Of a DNA stretch of 64,000 bases, positions 59,709 to 64,000 are shown piece after piece. The DNA comes from Nepenthes gracilis (Eukaryota > Streptophyta > Magnoliopsida > Caryophyllales > Nepenthaceae): NCBI GenBank assembly GCA_033239525.1, contig BSYO01000009.1, forward strand, positions 19,179,299 to 19,243,298, read 5' to 3'. Both the position numbers and the translations under genes were made by a program. The notes beneath the pieces were generated by a model that was not told the DNA's origin, did not search any database, and saw nothing but the letters and a program-made list of their open reading frames with translations. Position 1 is the first letter of the stretch, and every line of letters starts with the position of its first letter.

Positions 59709-61396
59709 AAATTAAAACTTAATAATAAATATTTAGAAATAAAAAATATTTAAAATAATAATATTTTCAATTTTTCATAGTATTAATATTTATTAAATAT
59801 TAAATTTATTAACAATAAATAAATAAAAATAATTAAATCAGCTACCAAAGTGCTGATGGACGTTGTGGACAATATGAAGCACGATGGAATTTTGATGTGG
59901 TGACGAATGGGTCCCACGAGTACTCACGTTATTGCTATTGATGTGCTAAAACGACAGGTGTTTCTTACTTGTAGAATTACCGCTGCCACATCGGAATACC
60001 TTTGGAATTTTTTCATTATTGTTTTGCGTTTTGTTGTACTACAACAGATTGTGAGAGGAATTTATGCAAAAAAATTAGTAACAAAGATATACTTTATAAC
60101 TATTTTAAATTTATTTTTTAATAATATAATAATTAATTTTGTTGAAATATGAACGGGAAGCCCATAAAAAGACGGTCCGGAGAAGGCCAGATAAGTAAAA
60201 AGGCCGATAGCCAAAAGTATTGCGAAATCTTAGAGCTGCCTGAGCGGTCAGGAAGAGACGCTCGGACTTCTCCCCAGAAGGCCCTCCAAGAGCTGCTTCA
60301 TCTCACGAGCCTACAAACACGCGATGAACATCACAACCCATTTGGCGAGGGCCCAGCTCGTTCGGGCGGAATGCCCGGCTAAGGCTACGCCCGGTTGCCT
60401 CTGCTGACTGCAGGTATCGCCGGGCCGATCTCCACAGTGCTAGTCAAATCAAGGACCGATATTGAGACTGGGTGACACGACACACTCGGGATATGCGGCG
60501 CGACGCCCCGTCCGCACGCCACTCTACGCAACGTCAGAACATTAAAGGGGAGTGGTGGACCAACTCTCAACCGCCGATGGACGCCACGTGTCTCCTCCCA
60601 AAGACCCGTCTTCCACTATAAATACGTGCCAAGGCCCTCTCAAGGGGACACGGACTTGGACAGACACATATAGAGAGAGACAAAGCCTTCGACCGGACAC
60701 TCTCTCCCCAAAGCTAACTCCCCAAAGAAGAGTAAAGAAGCTCCCAGCGAGCATAGTTCTCTAGGAAAGAAACACAAAACGAGAGATAGGGAAGGGATTA
60801 ACCCTCACAACTGTACTTTGTAAAGCCTTCATCCCAAATAGTGAAGCACTTTCCAGGCCCTGAGCCTCGTGATTTTTCCTCCCCATTCAAGAGGAGGTTT
60901 TCCACGTAAAACATTCGATCTCAATCTTCATCTCGTGTCCAACATTTCAAATACTTGTGTTGCCTGGTAACCACGGATCGGACTGGACGCACCTCTGCAT
61001 CTCTCGGTCCGATTAGACTCCGTGGATCCCACACCTCTTATCAACGAGCCTGCCTCAGAAAGATCCGTGGAATCAGAACATAACAAATTTATAAATTTAT
61101 AAATAAATATACTTTTTAACAAAGATATGAATATTAATTTCTTATGAATAAGAAGTAAAAAAAATTATACCTCTATAAATTTATTAATTATTAATTATTT
61201 AAAAGTAATTTTAAATTAATTACTTTTTTATCAATATAAAATTCATGGTATACGATACATTAGTGTCTAGAAGGGTGGTGATCTTGACGGGGTGGCAATG
61301 GCAAAGGGTAGTTGTGGCAATGACGAGGTGTTTGCATTGGCGGAGAGGTGGTGGCCTATGGTAGCATTGAGAAGGTGGTTGGCCCGGTGGTGGCAA
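59709..61396 (+). repeat. Segment X, right copy (flanking DNA), split by a solo LTR
   Basis: It begins with the target duplication AAATT and matches 49322-50057. The match is interrupted by the 946-bp solo LTR at 60140-61085 and resumes at 61091, ending at ggcccggtggtgg. The matching 82-codon ORFs (49520 and 59907) reflect this duplication; no domain is recognised. Confidence 0.8.
60140..61085 (+). mobile_element. Nested solo LTR (946 bp) with perfect target duplication
   Basis: TGTTGAAATATGAAC.. to ..CAGAACATAACA, flanked by AATTT (60135-60139, 61086-61090). It has a G-box-like GCCACGTGTC near 60581-60590, a TATA box CTATAAATA (60616-60624) and an R-U5 module with the hairpin CCTCC..GGAGG then ttttccacgtaaaac (60870-60912). 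It is absent from the left copy of segment X, which confirms insertion. Much higher GC than its surroundings. Confidence 0.93.
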
Positions 61397-61846
61397 AGTG
61401 GCTGTAGTGAGACAATAACAGCTCTCTCAAATCTATTTATATGAGAATGATAAAATATTATTTGATGTTAATTTTTAATTTATTTTATTGTTATTTGATG
61501 TTAATTATTGATAAAATAAATATTAAATAATTAATTCTTGATTTAATTTTCAATTATTCAAAGTCAACAAACCAAACATAAATATTATACCATGTTGGAT
61601 AGGGTAGAATTAAAATTACATTCTAGGCTTGTTATCATGGGGTAATAATTCTATTATTTGGATGGAGTATATGTTAGGAATTATTTGTAATATGGGAGTA
61701 CAAATTTTGGGTGAAAATATTAAAATAAAAGTAATTTATGTTAAATCGTTGAGGTTGATATGTGGGTCCAAATTAAATCCAATCATTTCTATTTTCAAAG
61801 TGGTGCATAAGAGGCTAATGAACCACACACATTTATTTTTATAAAA
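61397..61846. other. AT-rich sequence, no gene seen
   Basis: An ORF at 61629-61844 shows no family resemblance. A short direct repeat ttatttgatgttaat occurs near 61450 and 61490. Confidence 0.45.
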
Positions 61847-61851
61847 ATTTT

Positions 61852-63130
61852 TGTGCCAACATACATATAATGTGACGCATGTATTAAATTTGGACAGAAT
61901 TGATATGTCGAGTGTGCTCAGAAGCAGTGAGAATGCGCAAATTTGACTTAGCTGTTATGTCAGATATGTGTATGATGGGTGTAATATGTATAAATTTGTA
62001 TAAAATTAATAATTTTGATGTGTACATGAAGAATGTACATGCATTAGCCCAAAATAATTAGGGCACCTGATGAGCAGTTAATTGACACATTTATACTATT
62101 TATGATGTTTTTGTGACCTTTGCTTCTTTTTCAATCCATTTTCTTGCCGAATGTAAGATAGAAAGAAGAGATAGGAAGAAAATGTCGAATAAGGAAATTT
62201 AAAATTTGAAAAGAAATTTTAAAATTTTTTGTGTTATTAGTTAATATAAATTCATTCTAGATTTTTATTTCTTTCACTTTGTTACAAAATTTTAGAAATT
62301 CATTCCTATACTTGGTTAAAATTTTGAGATCAATGCTTCTAAACTTCATTCATATGTTCATTGTTGCTCATTTTTGGACTTTCTTGCATGTATGACTATA
62401 TGACCTTCATTTTTTTTTTTAAATTTTAAAGACTTCTATCCAAGTTTTTAAAATTACTTTTGAGATTTTGAAATTAACGAAGAAACCCCTTTGCATGTAT
62501 AAGTTTTGTTTAAGGCCCATGACAAATCTTTGCAATCATGTATATGCCATGTTTATTTGTTTCTAAACTTTAAAAAAACACTTATTTTATATAATTTTTT
62601 TTCATTTTGAGAATTATTGTAAAAAATTAATTGTAATATAATTTGTATATATCCACTATATTTTTGGTATATAATGGTTATTAATATTCACTCACAGATT
62701 CTACCTGTGACTTATGACTATGTTTATATGGTCATATATATTGACAATTTGATCAAATATTTAAATAGAGATTTATGATCTTATTTATAGAATATAATAT
62801 ACAGCTAGCTTTTTTTTTTTTATCTTTGGCATTGCTAATAAGGAATATCATTAATCTTAGTTCTAAAGTTTCTACACTATCACACCGATCATTGTTAACA
62901 CTTTTTAGATCCTTGCAATAAATTATTTATAATTATTCACATCATATTTATTATATTGTTTGAATTTTTGGCTCATCTTTATAATTTATCGTAATTTAAA
63001 TAATCATATGAAAATTATGCGGTGAAGTAGTTGAATTAGTAGGCTTTTTGGAGGATCTTTTTGGAGAGATTTGTAAGTTTATACTGATTTGGAAGTATAT
63101 GCATGAATTTCACTAATATATAATATGACA
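61852..63130 (+). mobile_element. LTR-G, short solo LTR related to the long-LTR family
   Basis: TGTGCCAAC.. to ..ATATGACA, flanked by ATTTT (61847-61851, 63131-63135). It has a TATA-like region near 62090-62110, a GA-rich tract at about 62155-62185 and a family-like motif ctcacagattctacctgtgac at about 62690. Length 1,279 bp. The target duplication is AT-rich, so weaker than at the other solo LTRs. Confidence 0.65.
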
Positions 63131-63135
63131 ATTTT

Positions 63136-63655
63136 GTATTACTTAGCATGTATGGGCATGATTTACTTTGATTGGCTAGAAGAATGGCTTCTTGGGATTT
63201 TCTATTAGGAAAATATTTGAATATATTAAGTTTATGTTATATTCTGAACAAGGAAGCACGCACACAAGAAGTTAGAGGTCGAACCATTGGTAGTATTTGA
63301 ATGTTCTATGAGACATCATTATGTTGCATGGTTGCCAAATATAATTTGGACAAAAATAAAACCATGACCAAATTGTGGATATGCAATAATGGTTTAATTT
63401 GAGTAGTTTGGACTAAGTGATTTAAATTCTTTCTTTAACCTTTTTATTTTGTATGACTAATAACCTTATACAGTATTATTATCCAAAAATTTTCAGTTAT
63501 ATTTATATTAATAATTTAGGTTATTACATTTGTATTATATAAAAATAGTAATTAGTTGTAATTGAGGAATACAAAATCCATACCCTTATATTTATTTTTT
63601 GTTCTCAGGGAATAGTAATTTTGAACTAAATGATCCATTTTTTCCTATAAGGTGT
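63136..63655. other. AT-rich intergenic DNA
   Basis: No gene or element termini seen. Confidence 0.4.
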
Positions 63656-63965
63656 ACAATATATGGTGACGTTTATTGGTAGCAGCCTCAAAGAGGTGGT
63701 GGTAGTGTGATGGTGATGATATGATGGTGGTGACGATGGGAGGGCGGTGGCATGATGTTAGTGGCGGTGGGATGACAATGAGAGGATGCTAATCGCAGCT
63801 GTATGATGGTGGTAATAGAGAGGTGGTGGTGTTGACCACTTGATAATAGTGATGGGATGGCAATGGTGGCGGGGTGGTGTTTGTGGAGAGGTGAAGGTGG
63901 TATGATGATGATGGTGAGGTGGCGGGGGTGGCAGTATGATGGCGAGTGGGGACTGAGAGGTGAGA
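63656..63965. repeat. Imperfect GGT/GAT trinucleotide-rich tract
   Basis: Runs of ggtggtgatgatggtggcg in irregular order. The His/Pro-rich ORFs on the minus strand are its translation, not genes. The end of segment X (49930-50057) has the same composition. Confidence 0.7.
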
Positions 63966-64000
63966 ATTCAACATAATGGAAGCCCATACGTAAAATATAT

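Noticed and set aside
60149..60382. 77-aa ORF in the nested solo LTR
   Set aside because: Lies in U3 of an LTR with proven borders; GC-rich chance frame.
63688..63987. 99-aa His/Pro-rich minus ORF
   Set aside because: Translation of an imperfect GGT/GAT tract.

Overview
This window looks like nuclear DNA of a flowering plant, probably a eudicot. It is very AT-rich. Two conserved plant genes are split by introns with canonical GT..AG borders, and almost everything else is LTR-retrotransposon debris: Ty3/gypsy chromovirus, Tat/Retand-type, and Copia-like LTRs. No bacterial-style operons, rRNA genes, convincing tRNA genes or CRISPR arrays were seen.

Layout. 1-3018: 3' part of a decayed chromovirus (pol remnant plus LTR) running rightwards. 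3396-8083 (minus): the first two coding exons of RAPTOR, the TOR-complex scaffold. The retroelement lies in its intron 2, and the remaining exons would lie left of the window. 8.5-19.95 kb: AT-rich DNA with three degenerate LTRs of one long-LTR family (B, C, D). 19983-21614: an unusual palindromic retroelement with two LTRs in inverted orientation and a perfect 5-bp target duplication. 21620-27910: an LTR made largely of short degenerate tandem repeats, split by a 3.8-kb insertion. 29255-40507 (minus): a complete nine-exon gene for a mitochondrial-type alanine:glyoxylate / beta-alanine aminotransferase (481 aa), with a 2.8-kb solo LTR in intron 3. 41.6-47.5 kb: two more solo LTRs. 48332-59708: an old Tat/Retand-type Ty3/gypsy element with gag, protease, RT-RNase H, a second RNase H, integrase and an antisense ORF, all broken by stops. 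59.7-64 kb: its right flank with a nested solo LTR, another family LTR, and a GGT/GAT-rich tract.

The two host genes are unrelated in function: TOR signalling and amino-acid/glyoxylate transamination. Both retain intact reading frames and splice sites in the parts seen, and the LTR insertions in both introns are antisense to the gene. The most unusual structures are the palindromic element, the duplication of about 735 bp of right-flank DNA between the 5' LTR and the internal region of the Retand-type element, and three LTR insertions next to the same ATACC pentamer. Coordinates of degenerate repeats are approximate. Family names rest on motif recognition, not on searches.
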